Assembly: GCA_052386745.1 (NCBI GenBank)
Contig: JBQTJW010000015.1
Span: 62,001-126,000, forward strand
Direction of reading: 5' to 3'
Origin: Panacagrimonas sp052386745
GTDB taxonomy: Bacteria > Pseudomonadota > Gammaproteobacteria > Nevskiales > Nevskiaceae
DNA length: 64,000 bases
Shown here: positions 45,649 to 54,659 of the stretch, in pieces
How positions within the stretch are numbered: the first letter of the stretch is position 1
Layout: each line of letters begins with the position of its first letter
Translations under genes and position numbers: made by a program
Notes under the pieces: generated by a model
Databases searched by the model: none
What the model was told of the DNA's origin: nothing
What the model saw: only the letters and a program-made list of their open reading frames with translations

Positions 45649-45692
45649 CCCGGTGGGGCCCTCGACGGCCCGATCGCTGGCGTCGTACGCGC

Positions 45693-47045
45693 TCAGTCCG
45701 CGAGACTCAGGGCCTGGTCCAGCCGGCTGACCGCGGTGACGTCCATGTCCAGCCGGGTGGCCTTGCGCGGGCGGTTGGCTTCCGGCACCAGGGCGCGCTT
45801 GAAGCCCTGCTTGGAGGCTTCAATCAATCGCTCCTCCCCGGCCTGGACCGGGCGGATTTCGCCGGCCAGGCCGACTTCCCCGAACACGATCAGGTCGGTG
45901 GGCATGGGCCGGCCGCGGAAGCTGGACAGTGCCGCCAGCAGCAGCGGCAGGTCCGCCGCCGGTTCCTGGATGCGCATGCCGCCCACCACGTTGACGAACA
46001 CGTCCTGGTCGCCGAGCGCGATGCCGGCGTGCCGGTGCAGCACGGCCAGCAGCATGTTCAGGCGATTGGCCTCCAGCCCCAGCGCCACGCGGCGCGGCGT
46101 GCCGACCATCGAGCGGTCCACCAGCGCCTGCACTTCCACCAGCATCGGCCGCGTGCCCTGGCGCGTGACGGTGATGACGCTGCCCGGCACCGGCTGCTCG
46201 TGGCGCGACAGGAACAGGGCGGAAGGGTTGCTCACCTCTTTCAGCCCGCCGTCGGTCATGGCGAACACGCCCAGCTCGTTCACGGCGCCGAAGCGGTTCT
46301 TCACGGCCCGGATCAGGCGGAAGCGCGAGCCCGGATCGTGCTCGAAGTACAGCACCGTATCGACCATGTGTTCCAGCACGCGCGGCCCTGCAATGGCGCC
46401 TTCCTTGGTCACGTGCCCGACCAGGATCACCACGGTGCCGGTCGCCTTGGCGTAGCGCACCAGCTGCGCCGAGCACTCGCGCAGCTGCGACACCGACCCG
46501 GGCGCCGAATCCAGCGCCTCCGTATAGAGCGTCTGGATCGAATCGATCACCACCAGCCCCGGACGGGTGGCCGACAGCGTGGCGAGGATGCTCTCCACGC
46601 CGGTCTCCGCCAGCGCCGGAAGGTCGATCCGCGGCAGGCCCAGTCGCTGCGCGCGCAGCGCCACCTGCGACAGCGACTCCTCGCCCGTCACGTACAGCGT
46701 GTCCATGCGCCCCTCGACCGCGGCCAGCACCTGCAGCAGCAGCGTGGACTTGCCGATGCCCGGATCGCCGCCGATGAGGATCACCGCGCCGCGCACCAGC
46801 CCGCCGCCGAGCACGCGGTCCACCTCCATCAGCCCGCAGGGCAGGCGCGGCGCGGACTCGGCGTCCACCTCGTGCAGGCGGCGCACCGCGCCCGCCGCGG
46901 CACCAGGGCGTGGCGCGGACTTGCCCGGCGTCACCGAGGTTTCGACGAGCGTGTTCCAGGCGCCGCAGTCGCTGCACTGCCCTGCCCACTTGGAGGCGGC
47001 AGCGCCGCAGTTCTGGCAGACATACGCGGTGCGGGACTTGACCAC
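45693..47045 (-). CDS. radA: DNA repair protein RadA
   Basis: RecA-like branch-migration ATPase for recombination intermediates, 450 residues. It has an N-terminal four-cysteine zinc finger (CQNCG…CSDCGAWN), Walker A GGDPGIGKST, the RadA-specific KNRFG motif and a C-terminal Lon protease-like domain without the catalytic serine-lysine pair (PMPTDLIVFGEVGLAGEIRPV). It starts three bases after alr, so dnaB-alr-radA look like one transcript. Confidence 0.97.
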   Translation of the reverse strand: MVKSRTAYVCQNCGAAASKWAGQCSDCGAWNTLVETSVTPGKSAPRPGAAAGAVRRLHEVDAESAPRLPCGLMEVDRVLGGGLVRGAVILIGGDPGIGKSTLLLQVLAAVEGRMDTLYVTGEESLSQVALRAQRLGLPRIDLPALAETGVESILATLSATRPGLVVIDSIQTLYTEALDSAPGSVSQLRECSAQLVRYAKATGTVVILVGHVTKEGAIAGPRVLEHMVDTVLYFEHDPGSRFRLIRAVKNRFGAVNELGVFAMTDGGLKEVSNPSALFLSRHEQPVPGSVITVTRQGTRPMLVEVQALVDRSMVGTPRRVALGLEANRLNMLLAVLHRHAGIALGDQDVFVNVVGGMRIQEPAADLPLLLAALSSFRGRPMPTDLIVFGEVGLAGEIRPVQAGEERLIEASKQGFKRALVPEANRPRKATRLDMDVTAVSRLDQALSLAD

Positions 47046-47048
47046 GGC

Positions 47049-48143
47049 TCAGTGGTTGTCCGCGCCCGGGTAGGCGAAGCGCACCCGGTTGGTCAGGCCG
47101 CAGAACAGCTCGTAGGCCAGCGTGCCGGCATAGCCGGCGATGATTTCAGCCGGAAGCTCCTCGCCGAACAGCAGCACGGAATCACCCACGCGCGCCTCGG
47201 GCACCCCGCGCAGGTCAACCGTGATCATGTCCATGGACACGCGCCCGGACAGCGGCACGCGCTTGCCGCGGATGAGCACGGGCGAGCCGTTGGGCAGGGA
47301 GCGGTGCAGGCCGTCGGCATAGCCCACCGCCACCACGCCGATGGGCATGCGCTCCGGGCAGACGTAGGCCGCCCCGTAGCCGATGGCCGACCCGGCCTCG
47401 TAGGTGCGGATGGCGAGCAGGCGGCTGGTGAGGCGCAGCGCCGGCCGCAAGCCGACATCCGCGCCGGTCTTGCCCGGCAGGGGGCTGGCGCCGTACAGCG
47501 CAAGGCCCGGCCGCACCCAGTCGCGGCGCGCCTCGGGCCAGGCGATGAGGCCGGCGGAATTTGCGATGGAGCGCGCGCCCGGCACGCCCAGCAGGGCGGC
47601 GTCGAAGGCGGCAATCTGCTCCGGCGTGGCGCTGGAATCGGTCTCGTCGGCCCGCGCCAGGTGGGTCATCCAGCCCTGGAAGCGCCAGGCGGGGTGGCGC
47701 CGCAGCACCTCGCGCAGGCGCGGCACCGCGTCCAGCGGAAATCCCAGGCGATGCATGCCGCTGTCGAGCTTGAACCACACCGCGATGTTGGACCCGGCGG
47801 GCATCGCCTCCAGCAGGTCCACCTGCCAGAAGTCGTGCACCACCACGTGCAGGCCCTCGTAGGCCGCGAGCGCGGCCTCGTCAGACGAGATCACGCCTTC
47901 GAGCAGGGCGATGGGCGCGCTCAGATGCGCTTCCAGCAGCACCTGCGCTTCCTCCATGCAGGCCACGGCCAGGGTGTCGACGCCTGCGTCGTCCAGGGCG
48001 CGCGCCACCGGCACCGCGCCGTGGCCGTAGGCGTCGGCCTTCACCGCCGCCATGACCCGCGACTTCGGCGCCAGGCGGCGCACCTGCGCCAGGTTGTGCT
48101 GGATGGCGGCGAGGTTCACCGTCGCCGTGACGCGGGGGATCAT
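47049..48143 (-). CDS. alr: Alanine racemase, biosynthetic
   Basis: PLP enzyme that makes D-alanine for peptidoglycan, 364 residues. The cofactor lysine is in AAVKADAYGHG near the N-terminus, and the catalytic tyrosine is in AIGYGAAYVCPE in the C-terminal beta domain. A substrate-site tyrosine-arginine region, WVRPGLALYGASP, is intact. The ATG overlaps the dnaB stop (ATGA), the conserved dnaB-alr order of proteobacteria. Confidence 0.97.
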   Translation of the reverse strand: MIPRVTATVNLAAIQHNLAQVRRLAPKSRVMAAVKADAYGHGAVPVARALDDAGVDTLAVACMEEAQVLLEAHLSAPIALLEGVISSDEAALAAYEGLHVVVHDFWQVDLLEAMPAGSNIAVWFKLDSGMHRLGFPLDAVPRLREVLRRHPAWRFQGWMTHLARADETDSSATPEQIAAFDAALLGVPGARSIANSAGLIAWPEARRDWVRPGLALYGASPLPGKTGADVGLRPALRLTSRLLAIRTYEAGSAIGYGAAYVCPERMPIGVVAVGYADGLHRSLPNGSPVLIRGKRVPLSGRVSMDMITVDLRGVPEARVGDSVLLFGEELPAEIIAGYAGTLAYELFCGLTNRVRFAYPGADNH

Positions 48144-49498
48144 CCGTATCCAACCCCGCCCGGATTCTCGAACTTGGTATTGGCGCCGATGAACTGCACC
48201 GGGATCGTCGCCAGAGGCCCATTGCGCTGCTTGGCGATGATGACTTCCGCCGCCCGCTCGTCCGCGCTCTTGTCGTACACCGCGTCGCGGTAGATGAACA
48301 CCACCAGGTCCGCATCCTGCTCGATGCCGCCGGATTCGCGCAGGTCCGACATGCGCGGGCGCTTGTTGTCGCGGCTTTCCACGCCTCGGTTCAACTGCGA
48401 CAGGGCGATGATGGGAATCTTGAGTTCCTTCGCCAGCGCCTTGAGCTGGCGGGATATCTCGCTCACTTCCTGAACGCGGTTGTCGCCCTTGCCAGGCACC
48501 TGCATCAGCTGGATGTAGTCCACGATCAGCAGCTTGATGTTCTCGCGCATCGCCAGGCGCCGGGCCTTGGCGCGCAGGTCCATCGGCGACAGGCCGCCGG
48601 TCTCGTCGATGAACAGCGGCGCTTCGCGCAGGCGGCCGATGGTCCATGTGAGCTGGTCCATCTCCTGGTCGTTGAGTTCGCCGCCCTTGAGCTTGTGCAG
48701 GGGGATGCCGCTGCGCGACGAGATCACGCGAAAACCCAGCTGCTCGGCGCTCATTTCCATGCTGAACATGGCCACGGCCTCCTTGCGGTCGAACGCCACG
48801 TGCTCGGCGATGTTCATGGCGAAGCTGGTCTTGCCCATCGACGGGCGCGCGGCCAGGATCATCAGGTCGCCCGGCCCCAGGCCGGTGGTCTTGTTGTCGA
48901 ACTCCACGAAGCCGGTGGGCAGCCCCGCCGAACCCATCGGGTTGCGGCGCACGGTGTCGATGCGCTCGAACACCTGGTCCAGCACGGCCGGCATGCGGAA
49001 ATAGTCGCTGCGGGTGCGCGCGCCGCGCTCGCGGATCACAAACACCTTCTGCTCGGCCTGGTCGATCAGCTCCGCCGTCTCGCGCCCGTCCGGCCGATAG
49101 CCCAGCTCCGCAATGTCTCCGCCCGCCCCGACCAGGCTGCGCAGCACGGCACGCTCGCGCACGATGTCGGCATAGGCGATCACGTTGGCCGCGCTCGGCG
49201 TGTCGTTTGCCAGCGAGCCGATGTAGGACAGCCCGCCGGCCTCGTCCAGCAGGTCGCGCCCGCGCAGGTGCTCGGTGAGCGTGACGAAATCGCAGGGGCG
49301 ACCGGCGCCGATCAGGTCGGAGACGGCGCGCCAGATCAGCTGGTGATCGGCGCGGTAGAAGTCCTGCTCGGCCAGGCGGTCGGCGATGTCGTTCCAGGCG
49401 CGGTTGTCCAGCAGCAGTCCGCCCAGAACGGACTGTTCCGCCTCGATGGAATACGGCGCCTGGCGGGCCTGCGCGGGAAGCGTTCGAATCTGTGCCAT
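48140..49498 (-). CDS. dnaB: Replicative DNA helicase DnaB
   Basis: Hexameric 5'-3' replication fork helicase, 452 residues. The N-terminal helical domain begins PYSIEAEQSVLGGLLLDN; after a linker (about 155-180) the RecA-like ATPase has Walker A AARPSMGKTSF, Walker B LLIVDYIQLM and the arginine-finger region QNGPLATIPVQF (as KQRNGPLATIP). No intein interrupts the Walker A site, a common insertion point. The ATG at 49498 is the conserved start; the frame is open upstream. Confidence 0.98.
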   Translation of the reverse strand: MAQIRTLPAQARQAPYSIEAEQSVLGGLLLDNRAWNDIADRLAEQDFYRADHQLIWRAVSDLIGAGRPCDFVTLTEHLRGRDLLDEAGGLSYIGSLANDTPSAANVIAYADIVRERAVLRSLVGAGGDIAELGYRPDGRETAELIDQAEQKVFVIRERGARTRSDYFRMPAVLDQVFERIDTVRRNPMGSAGLPTGFVEFDNKTTGLGPGDLMILAARPSMGKTSFAMNIAEHVAFDRKEAVAMFSMEMSAEQLGFRVISSRSGIPLHKLKGGELNDQEMDQLTWTIGRLREAPLFIDETGGLSPMDLRAKARRLAMRENIKLLIVDYIQLMQVPGKGDNRVQEVSEISRQLKALAKELKIPIIALSQLNRGVESRDNKRPRMSDLRESGGIEQDADLVVFIYRDAVYDKSADERAAEVIIAKQRNGPLATIPVQFIGANTKFENPGGVGYG

Positions 49499-49674
49499 GA
49501 CGCGCCTCGCAACGCAGGGGGAAGCGGGGAGTTTACCGCCACCGCGACCGCGGCCCCGTGGATAAGCCTGTGTGAAAGATGTGCGGGGCGTGTGGGATTG
49601 CGGCCGCGTGGAAACTGAATCTTCCACCCGCGGCTGCGCTTGGGAATTTCCCGCATCGAACCGGCGCCATAACG

Positions 49675-49705
49675 ACGACGGCCCGCGCGAGGCGGGCCGT
49701 CGTCA
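49675..49705 (-). terminator. Strong hairpin after rplI
   Basis: A perfect 13-bp stem, GACGACGGCCCGC with GCGGGCCGTCGTC, around a five-base loop, 20 bases beyond the rplI stop. No long T-run follows on the minus strand, so it may be a partial terminator or 3'-end stabiliser before dnaB. The remaining spacer to dnaB (49499-49674) shows no other gene. Confidence 0.72.
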
Positions 49706-49724
49706 CCACGCAGCGGAAAAAACA

Positions 49725-50180
49725 TCAGCCGCCGCGCTGTTCCTCGACCACGATGTTCAGGCTCGTCTCGACTTCCGAGTGCAGGCGCACCGCCACGGCG
49801 AAGGTGCCGGTGGCGCGGATCGGGCCGGTGACCATGTCGATCTCGCCCTTCTCCACGTCGAGGCCGGCGGCAGCGGCCGCGTGCACGATCTCGGCCGGGC
49901 CGACGGAACCGTAGAGCTTGCCTTCTTCCGAGGCCAGCGCCTTGATGGTCAGCGTCTTGCCGCCGATCTTCTCCGCGCGGATCTTCGCGGCGTTGAGCGA
50001 GGCCGCCGACTTCTTCACCAGCTCGGCCTTGCGCGACTCGAACACCTTGCGGTTGGAGTCGGTTGCCGGCAGCGCCTTGCCCTGCGGCAGCAGGAAGTTG
50101 CGGCCGTAGCCGGACTTGACCTTGACCGAATCGCCGAGATCACCCAGCCCCTTCACCTTTTCAAGAAGAATCACTTGCAT
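49725..50180 (-). CDS. rplI: 50S ribosomal protein L9
   Basis: 151 residues. The N-terminal RNA-binding domain MQVILLEKVKGLGDLGD…VKSGYGRNFLLPQGKA is followed by the long connecting helix and the C-terminal domain. L9 binds 23S rRNA domain V near the L1 stalk. It is the last gene of rpsF-rpsR-rplI, 17 bases after rpsR. Confidence 0.98.
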   Translation of the reverse strand: MQVILLEKVKGLGDLGDSVKVKSGYGRNFLLPQGKALPATDSNRKVFESRKAELVKKSAASLNAAKIRAEKIGGKTLTIKALASEEGKLYGSVGPAEIVHAAAAAGLDVEKGEIDMVTGPIRATGTFAVAVRLHSEVETSLNIVVEEQRGG

Positions 50181-50197
50181 GGCGTGTTCTCTTCTCC

Positions 50198-50425
50198 TTA
50201 CTCGTGCTTGTCGGTGTAGGGCAGCAGGGCCAGGAAGCGGGCCTGCTTGATGGTGCTGGAGAGCTGGCGCTGGAAGCGCGTCTTGGTGCCGGTGACGCGC
50301 GCGGGCACGATCTTGCCGTTCTCACCGATGTACTGCTTGAGCGTGACCAGATCCTTGTAGTCGATCGTGGTGGCGCCTTCGGCGGTGAACTTGCACGACT
50401 TCTTGCGACGGAATACGCGGGACAT
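50198..50425 (-). CDS. rpsR: 30S ribosomal protein S18
   Basis: 75 residues, the standard length. It opens MSRVFRRKKSCKFTAEG and contains IDYKDLVTLKQYI and TKTRFQRQLSSTIKQARFLALLPYT. S18 pairs with S6 in the 30S platform. The ATG shares one base with the rpsF stop (TGATG). RimI, the enzyme that acetylates S18, is encoded at 41742-42248. Confidence 0.98.
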   Translation of the reverse strand: MSRVFRRKKSCKFTAEGATTIDYKDLVTLKQYIGENGKIVPARVTGTKTRFQRQLSSTIKQARFLALLPYTDKHE

Positions 50426-50841
50426 CAGATGCCCTCCTCGGTGGCTTCTTCGCCGGCTTCGGCATCGGCCGCGGCCAGTTCGGCCTGCTGGCGTTGCTTG
50501 TACTCGGGTTTCTTGTCTTCTTCGGGCGCCTTGAACAGCGGCGACTGCACCGTTTCGGCGGCTTCCTTGCGGATGACCAGCTTGCGGATCACCGCGTCGT
50601 TGAAGCGGAACGCGTTCTCGAGTTCGCCCAGGGCCTTGTCGGTGCACTCCACGTTCATGAGCACGTAGTGCGCCTTGTGCAGCTTGGCGATGGCGTAGGC
50701 GAGCTGGCGACGGCCCCAGTCTTCCAGGCGATGCACCTTGCCGCCATCACCTTCGACCATCGACTTGTAACGCTCGATCATGGCCGGGACCTGGTCGCTC
50801 TGGTCCGGGTGCACCATGATCACAATTTCATAATGACGCAT
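50425..50841 (-). CDS. rpsF: 30S ribosomal protein S6
   Basis: 138 residues. MRHYEIVIMVHPDQSDQVPAMI and the central LEDWGRRQLAYAI and HYVLMNVECT are typical, followed by an acidic Ala/Glu-rich C-terminal tail as in gammaproteobacterial S6. AGGAG lies five bases before the ATG. First gene of the rpsF-rpsR-rplI operon. In several bacteria the S6:S18 complex represses this operon through an mRNA leader; the leader here is GC-rich and structured. Confidence 0.98.
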   Translation of the reverse strand: MRHYEIVIMVHPDQSDQVPAMIERYKSMVEGDGGKVHRLEDWGRRQLAYAIAKLHKAHYVLMNVECTDKALGELENAFRFNDAVIRKLVIRKEAAETVQSPLFKAPEEDKKPEYKQRQQAELAAADAEAGEEATEEGI

Positions 50842-50942
50842 GAAAACTCCTGTGGATGTCGGGGCCGGGGCCCCGGGACAGTCCCCCGAACGTACCGGTG
50901 GGACAGGACCTTTTCCCGGGCAGGCCGGCAAAAGGGGCGCGC

Positions 50943-50971
50943 AGTCTAGGGGACGGGCCGATGCGGCGCAA
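50943..50971 (-). promoter_or_regulatory. Promoter of rpsF-rpsR-rplI
   Basis: On the minus strand TTGCGC (50971-50966), a 17-base spacer and TAGACT (50948-50943). The transcript would carry a leader of about 95 bases with a strong GGGGAC…GTCCC-type stem and an ACCGGTACG segment, possibly the S6:S18 regulatory structure. The promoter is supported; the leader function is a guess. Confidence 0.6.
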
Positions 50972-51040
50972 CGAGCACGCACGCGGCGTGCACCGGTTCG
51001 ATCGACCTAGCCTGCGGCGAAGGACGCTGCCCGGAACGCT

Positions 51041-51508
51041 TCAGGCCAGGGGCATCATCATGATGAGCATCTCGGCAATCAGCGCGGGCTTGGGCAGATT
51101 CTCGATTTCCACCGTGTGCTCGAACGACAGCAGGACGCGGCCCTTGTCCTTGGGGGTGGCGGACTGCAGCTTGATCCGGCTTCGCACGCGGCTCCCCACC
51201 GGCACGGGCGTGAGAAACCGCACCTTCTCGAACCCGTAATTGACGGTGACGCCGGCATCCTTCGGCACAGCCGGCAGGGCCAGCAGCCAGTTGGCGAGCA
51301 GCGACAGGGTGAGCATGCCGTGCGCGACCGGCCCGCCGAACGGGCTTTCCTTTTTCGCACGGGGCACGTCCACGTGGATCCACTGCCGGTCCTCGGTGCA
51401 ATCGGCAAAAGCGTTCACGCGCTCCTGGGTGACGTGCACCCAGTCGGTCACGCCGAGCTCGCGGCCAACGAAATCGTGGATGGTGGAGACGCTGTAGGCG
51501 GCGTTCAT
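51041..51508 (-). CDS. MaoC-like (R)-specific enoyl-CoA hydratase
   Basis: A 155-residue single hot-dog domain protein of the MaoC dehydratase family. The hydratase-2 motif is present: TEDRQWIHVD with the catalytic aspartate and histidine, then SPFGGPVAHGMLTLSLL. Relatives hydrate trans-2-enoyl-CoA to (R)-3-hydroxyacyl-CoA, and PhaJ members feed polyhydroxyalkanoate synthesis. A link with the PHA regulator at 27542-28048 is possible but unproven. A GAGGAACGAG ribosome site precedes the ATG. It is divergent from hisI. Confidence 0.87.
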   Translation of the reverse strand: MNAAYSVSTIHDFVGRELGVTDWVHVTQERVNAFADCTEDRQWIHVDVPRAKKESPFGGPVAHGMLTLSLLANWLLALPAVPKDAGVTVNYGFEKVRFLTPVPVGSRVRSRIKLQSATPKDKGRVLLSFEHTVEIENLPKPALIAEMLIMMMPLA

Positions 51509-51577
51509 GGGTACTCGTTCCTCCCGAAATTTGATGACTCAAGCGATTCACGCTTGTCGGCGCTACCCGGTGGCAGC

Positions 51578-51606
51578 GCGGTCCGATTGTTCCACAATCG
51601 GGCCGC
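51578..51606. repeat. 13-bp inverted repeat between maoC-like gene and hisI
   Basis: GCGGTCCGATTGT and ACAATCGGGCCGC flank a TCC loop, perfect except for one T/G pair. It lies between divergent genes, about 70 bases from each start, without a T-run, so it could be an operator rather than a terminator. Confidence 0.6.
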
Positions 51607-51657
51607 CCTCCCCATGCACGCCAGGCGCCATTGAATGGCCGCAGGGTCGCCGCCACG

Positions 51658-51663
51658 TATAAT
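51658..51663 (+). promoter_or_regulatory. -10 box (TATAAT) of hisI
   Basis: A perfect TATAAT, 30 bases upstream of the hisI ATG. The nearest -35-like TTGAAT (51631-51636) is 21 bases away, too far for a normal spacer. Confidence 0.6.
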
Positions 51664-51693
51664 TTCCGCCCTCAATTTTTGCCGAGCTGCGCC

Positions 51694-52173
51694 ATGTCCT
51701 CCTCCGACGTCCAATTCTCCAAGCGCCTGAGCATCGAGCAGGTGGAAGAAGGCCACGAGCTGGCGCCGAAGTTTGACGAGCACGGCCTGATTCCCTGCGT
51801 CACCACGGCCGCCGGTTCGGGCGAGGTGCTGATGCTGGGTTACATGAACGCCGAGGCCCTGCGCAAGACCATCACCACCGGCGAGGCGCACTACTTCAGC
51901 CGCAGCCGCAAGCAGCTGTGGCACAAGGGCGCCACCTCCGGGCTGGTGCAGCGCGTGGTGGAGATGCGCATCGACGACGACCAGGATGCCATCTGGCTGC
52001 GCGTGGAAATCCCCGGCGACGCCAGCTGCCACGTGGGGTATCGCTCCTGCTTCTACCGCTCGGTTCCGACCGGCGCAGGCGAGGCTGCCCGCGAACTGCG
52101 CTTCGAAGAGAGCGAGAAAAGCTTCGACCCGAAGAAGGTCTACGGCGACGCTCCCAATCCGACCATTCTCTGA
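51694..52173 (+). CDS. hisI: Phosphoribosyl-AMP cyclohydrolase
   Basis: Third step of histidine synthesis: opens the adenine ring of phosphoribosyl-AMP. 159 residues, stand-alone (not fused to hisE). Conserved blocks: GLIPCVTTAAGSGEVLMLGYMN, the metal-binding HYFSRSRKQLWHKGATSG, and the zinc cysteines in DASCHVGYRSCFYR. A C-terminal extension of about 35 residues is acidic. It lies apart from any other his gene, with its own promoter box. Convergent with comEC, nine bases apart. Confidence 0.95.
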   Translation: MSSSDVQFSKRLSIEQVEEGHELAPKFDEHGLIPCVTTAAGSGEVLMLGYMNAEALRKTITTGEAHYFSRSRKQLWHKGATSGLVQRVVEMRIDDDQDAIWLRVEIPGDASCHVGYRSCFYRSVPTGAGEAARELRFEESEKSFDPKKVYGDAPNPTIL

Positions 52174-52182
52174 GCAGCAGGC

Positions 52183-54492
52183 TCAGGACTCCGCCGCCGC
52201 GTTCCAGAAGCGCGCCGCCCGGTGGCGCCAGGATTCGGTTTGCAGCCGGCCGTTTCCATCCCTCCAGACGCGCACGGCGCCTTCCACGCCCGTCACCAAC
52301 TGCCGCGCGCCCACATCGGCATAGCGGGCGACGACTTCTGGCCGGGGATGGCGATAATAATTGCGCCAGCCTGCTCCGTAGATCACCAGCCGCGGGCCAA
52401 CCGCGCTGACGAACGCGGGCGTGGATGACGTGCCACTGCCGTGGTGCGGGGCAATCAGCAGGTCCGCGGGCAATAGATCGGGATGCTCCGTGAGCAAGCG
52501 GATCTCCGCTTCCCGTTCGATGTCACCGGTCAGCAGCGCGGCGAACCCCGGCGCGGACACGCGCAGCACGCAGGACCGGTTGTTGTCGGTGTGTCCCGTT
52601 TCATCGGGGTGAAGCACGGAGAACACCACCCCATCCCAGGTCCAGGTCTGGCCGTCGCGGCAGGGTTCATGGCCCGGTGTGCCGAGTTCATCGGCGACGT
52701 GCAGCAGCCGTCGCACGGCGGGCACACCCCCCGCGTGATCGCGGTCGCCATGCGACAGGAACAGGCGATCGACTCTGCGCAATCCCAGCTGGAGAACGTA
52801 GGGCGCGACCACCGATTCGCCCGCATCGAAGCCATCCTCGAACGCGGGCCCGGCGTCGTACAGCAGGGCGTGATGGGACGTCCGCACCAGCACCGCAAGG
52901 CCCTGGCCCACGTCGAGCGCCGTCACTTCAAACGGCGCCGCCGTGCGGGTGGTCAATGGCCACAGCATCGGCAGCCAGCACAGGGCCCCCAGCGCTCGCA
53001 GCGGCAGACCACGCGGTGCAAACAGCAGGGCGGCACCGAACAGGGCGAGCGCCAGGGCCAGGGCTGGCGGGCTCGCCGGAATCCAGGCGGCGGGCGCATG
53101 CAGGGCCAGCCACGCCAGGCCCGACTGCAAGCCCTGCATCAGGTTTGCGGTGGCCACCAGCAGCGGCTGTCCCAGCGAAGGGGCGGCCAGCGACAGTCCA
53201 ACCGTGCCCATCACCACGGGCGTGAGCACCGTCATCACCGGGACCGCCACCAGATTGACCGGCAGCCCCAGCCAGGCCGCGCCGTGGAAGAAGTACAGCG
53301 TCAGCGGCGCCAGCAGCACGCCGAGCATCACCTGCAGGCGGATCGCGAGTGTCCACCAGGGCTCGTGCCCGATGCGCCCTGCCGTCACGTAGTAGATCGC
53401 GATCACCGCGCCGAAGGAGAGCCAGAATCCGGGCGCGAGGATCAGGGCCGGATCCACCAGCAGCATCAGGGAAAAGCTCAGCGCAAGCACGCGGGAGGGC
53501 GCTGCGCGGCGATCCGGCAAGGCGGCCAGCAGGAGCAGTGCAAGCATCAGCGCCGCGCGCTGCGCCGGTGATTCCCAGCCTGCGAGCAGTCCGTAGGCCA
53601 GCCCCGCGAGCGCTGCGAGCACCATCGCGGCCTTCTGCGCGGGAATGCGTTGCGCCAGCCAGGGCGAAAGCGGCCAGGTCCAGCGCACGAGCAGGAATGC
53701 CAGGCCGGCGATGATCGCCACGTTGAACCCGGAAATGGCCACCAGATGGCTGGTGCCGGTCTGGCGAAACACGGCCCAGTCGTGGTCGGAGAATCCGGCG
53801 TCGTCCCCGATCGCCAAGGCCGCGATCAGCGCCTTGCCCGGATGCGATCCCAGGCGGCCATCCAGGTGATCCTTCACCGCCTGCCGCAGCCCCAGAACGG
53901 GTTGCGCGCGATCGATGGAGCAGCGGGAAGCGTCCTGCACCGTCGCCGTGGCGGTGATGCCGTGCTGGTAGAGCCAGCCTTCGTAATCGAACCCGCCCGG
54001 ATTGAACGAGCCATGCGGCGTGCGCAGCCGCAGGCGCAGGGTCCAGCACTCGCCCGCGCGCACCGGTGCCGTGCTCCGGTACCACGCGACCCGGATCCGC
54101 CGCGGAGACGCCTCGTCGATGGGCGTGAAGTCGAAGCGCCAGGTCACCGATCCGTCGCGGCCAAAGCCCGGAGCGCGTTCGGGCAGGCTGCGAACGTGCC
54201 CGCTCAGTTCCCGCTCCTGGCCGTGATCCGATGCTGGCCAGCGCTGGTCGAGGTACGCCTGCCCGCCGTGCGTGGCGGCCAGCACGCCGAGCATTGCGGC
54301 CGACCACGGCAGCCGGCCGCGCCACGGAATCAGGGCCGGCACGCACCCCGCCAGGAGCAGCCCAAGTCCGGCCAGCTGCGGGACGGCGTGCACGGCCAGC
54401 ACGCCCAGGGCAATCGCCAGGGCCAGCAGCCGCGGGTCCTGAACGGATCGTTGAGCGGGCGGATGGGGTGGTGGCGCTGGCGTTCCGGACAT
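52183..54492 (-). CDS. comEC: DNA internalization-related competence protein ComEC/Rec2
   Basis: Inner-membrane channel for uptake of single-stranded DNA in natural transformation, 769 residues. N-terminal hydrophobic helices and a DUF4131 OB-like domain are followed by the Competence core (LAIGDDAGFSDHDWAVFRQTGTSHLVAISGFNVAI) with about eight helices, and a C-terminal metallo-beta-lactamase-type domain with SHGDRDHAGGVPAV and IAPHHGSGTSSTPAF. Length and layout match E. coli/Haemophilus Rec2. The ATG at 54492 is preferred over a GTG at 54591. No other competence genes are nearby. Confidence 0.93.
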   Translation of the reverse strand: MSGTPAPPPHPPAQRSVQDPRLLALAIALGVLAVHAVPQLAGLGLLLAGCVPALIPWRGRLPWSAAMLGVLAATHGGQAYLDQRWPASDHGQERELSGHVRSLPERAPGFGRDGSVTWRFDFTPIDEASPRRIRVAWYRSTAPVRAGECWTLRLRLRTPHGSFNPGGFDYEGWLYQHGITATATVQDASRCSIDRAQPVLGLRQAVKDHLDGRLGSHPGKALIAALAIGDDAGFSDHDWAVFRQTGTSHLVAISGFNVAIIAGLAFLLVRWTWPLSPWLAQRIPAQKAAMVLAALAGLAYGLLAGWESPAQRAALMLALLLLAALPDRRAAPSRVLALSFSLMLLVDPALILAPGFWLSFGAVIAIYYVTAGRIGHEPWWTLAIRLQVMLGVLLAPLTLYFFHGAAWLGLPVNLVAVPVMTVLTPVVMGTVGLSLAAPSLGQPLLVATANLMQGLQSGLAWLALHAPAAWIPASPPALALALALFGAALLFAPRGLPLRALGALCWLPMLWPLTTRTAAPFEVTALDVGQGLAVLVRTSHHALLYDAGPAFEDGFDAGESVVAPYVLQLGLRRVDRLFLSHGDRDHAGGVPAVRRLLHVADELGTPGHEPCRDGQTWTWDGVVFSVLHPDETGHTDNNRSCVLRVSAPGFAALLTGDIEREAEIRLLTEHPDLLPADLLIAPHHGSGTSSTPAFVSAVGPRLVIYGAGWRNYYRHPRPEVVARYADVGARQLVTGVEGAVRVWRDGNGRLQTESWRHRAARFWNAAAES

Positions 54493-54659
54493 CGTCGCTT
54501 GCACTGGGCCGTCGAGGCGGCCGGCAGCATGCACCGGCGCCTGGAAGCTGTCTAAAACCCGGATTCTCGCGGCAAGGCGGGGTGGTGCCACGCAACCGTC
54601 ACCGCGACGTCATGCCCGGCGCTCACGATCGTGCGAGCCCTTATCCACCGGAGCCGCCC

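Noticed and set aside
48140..49498. Intein in dnaB
   Set aside because: The Walker A region and the whole ATPase domain are uninterrupted and the length is normal.
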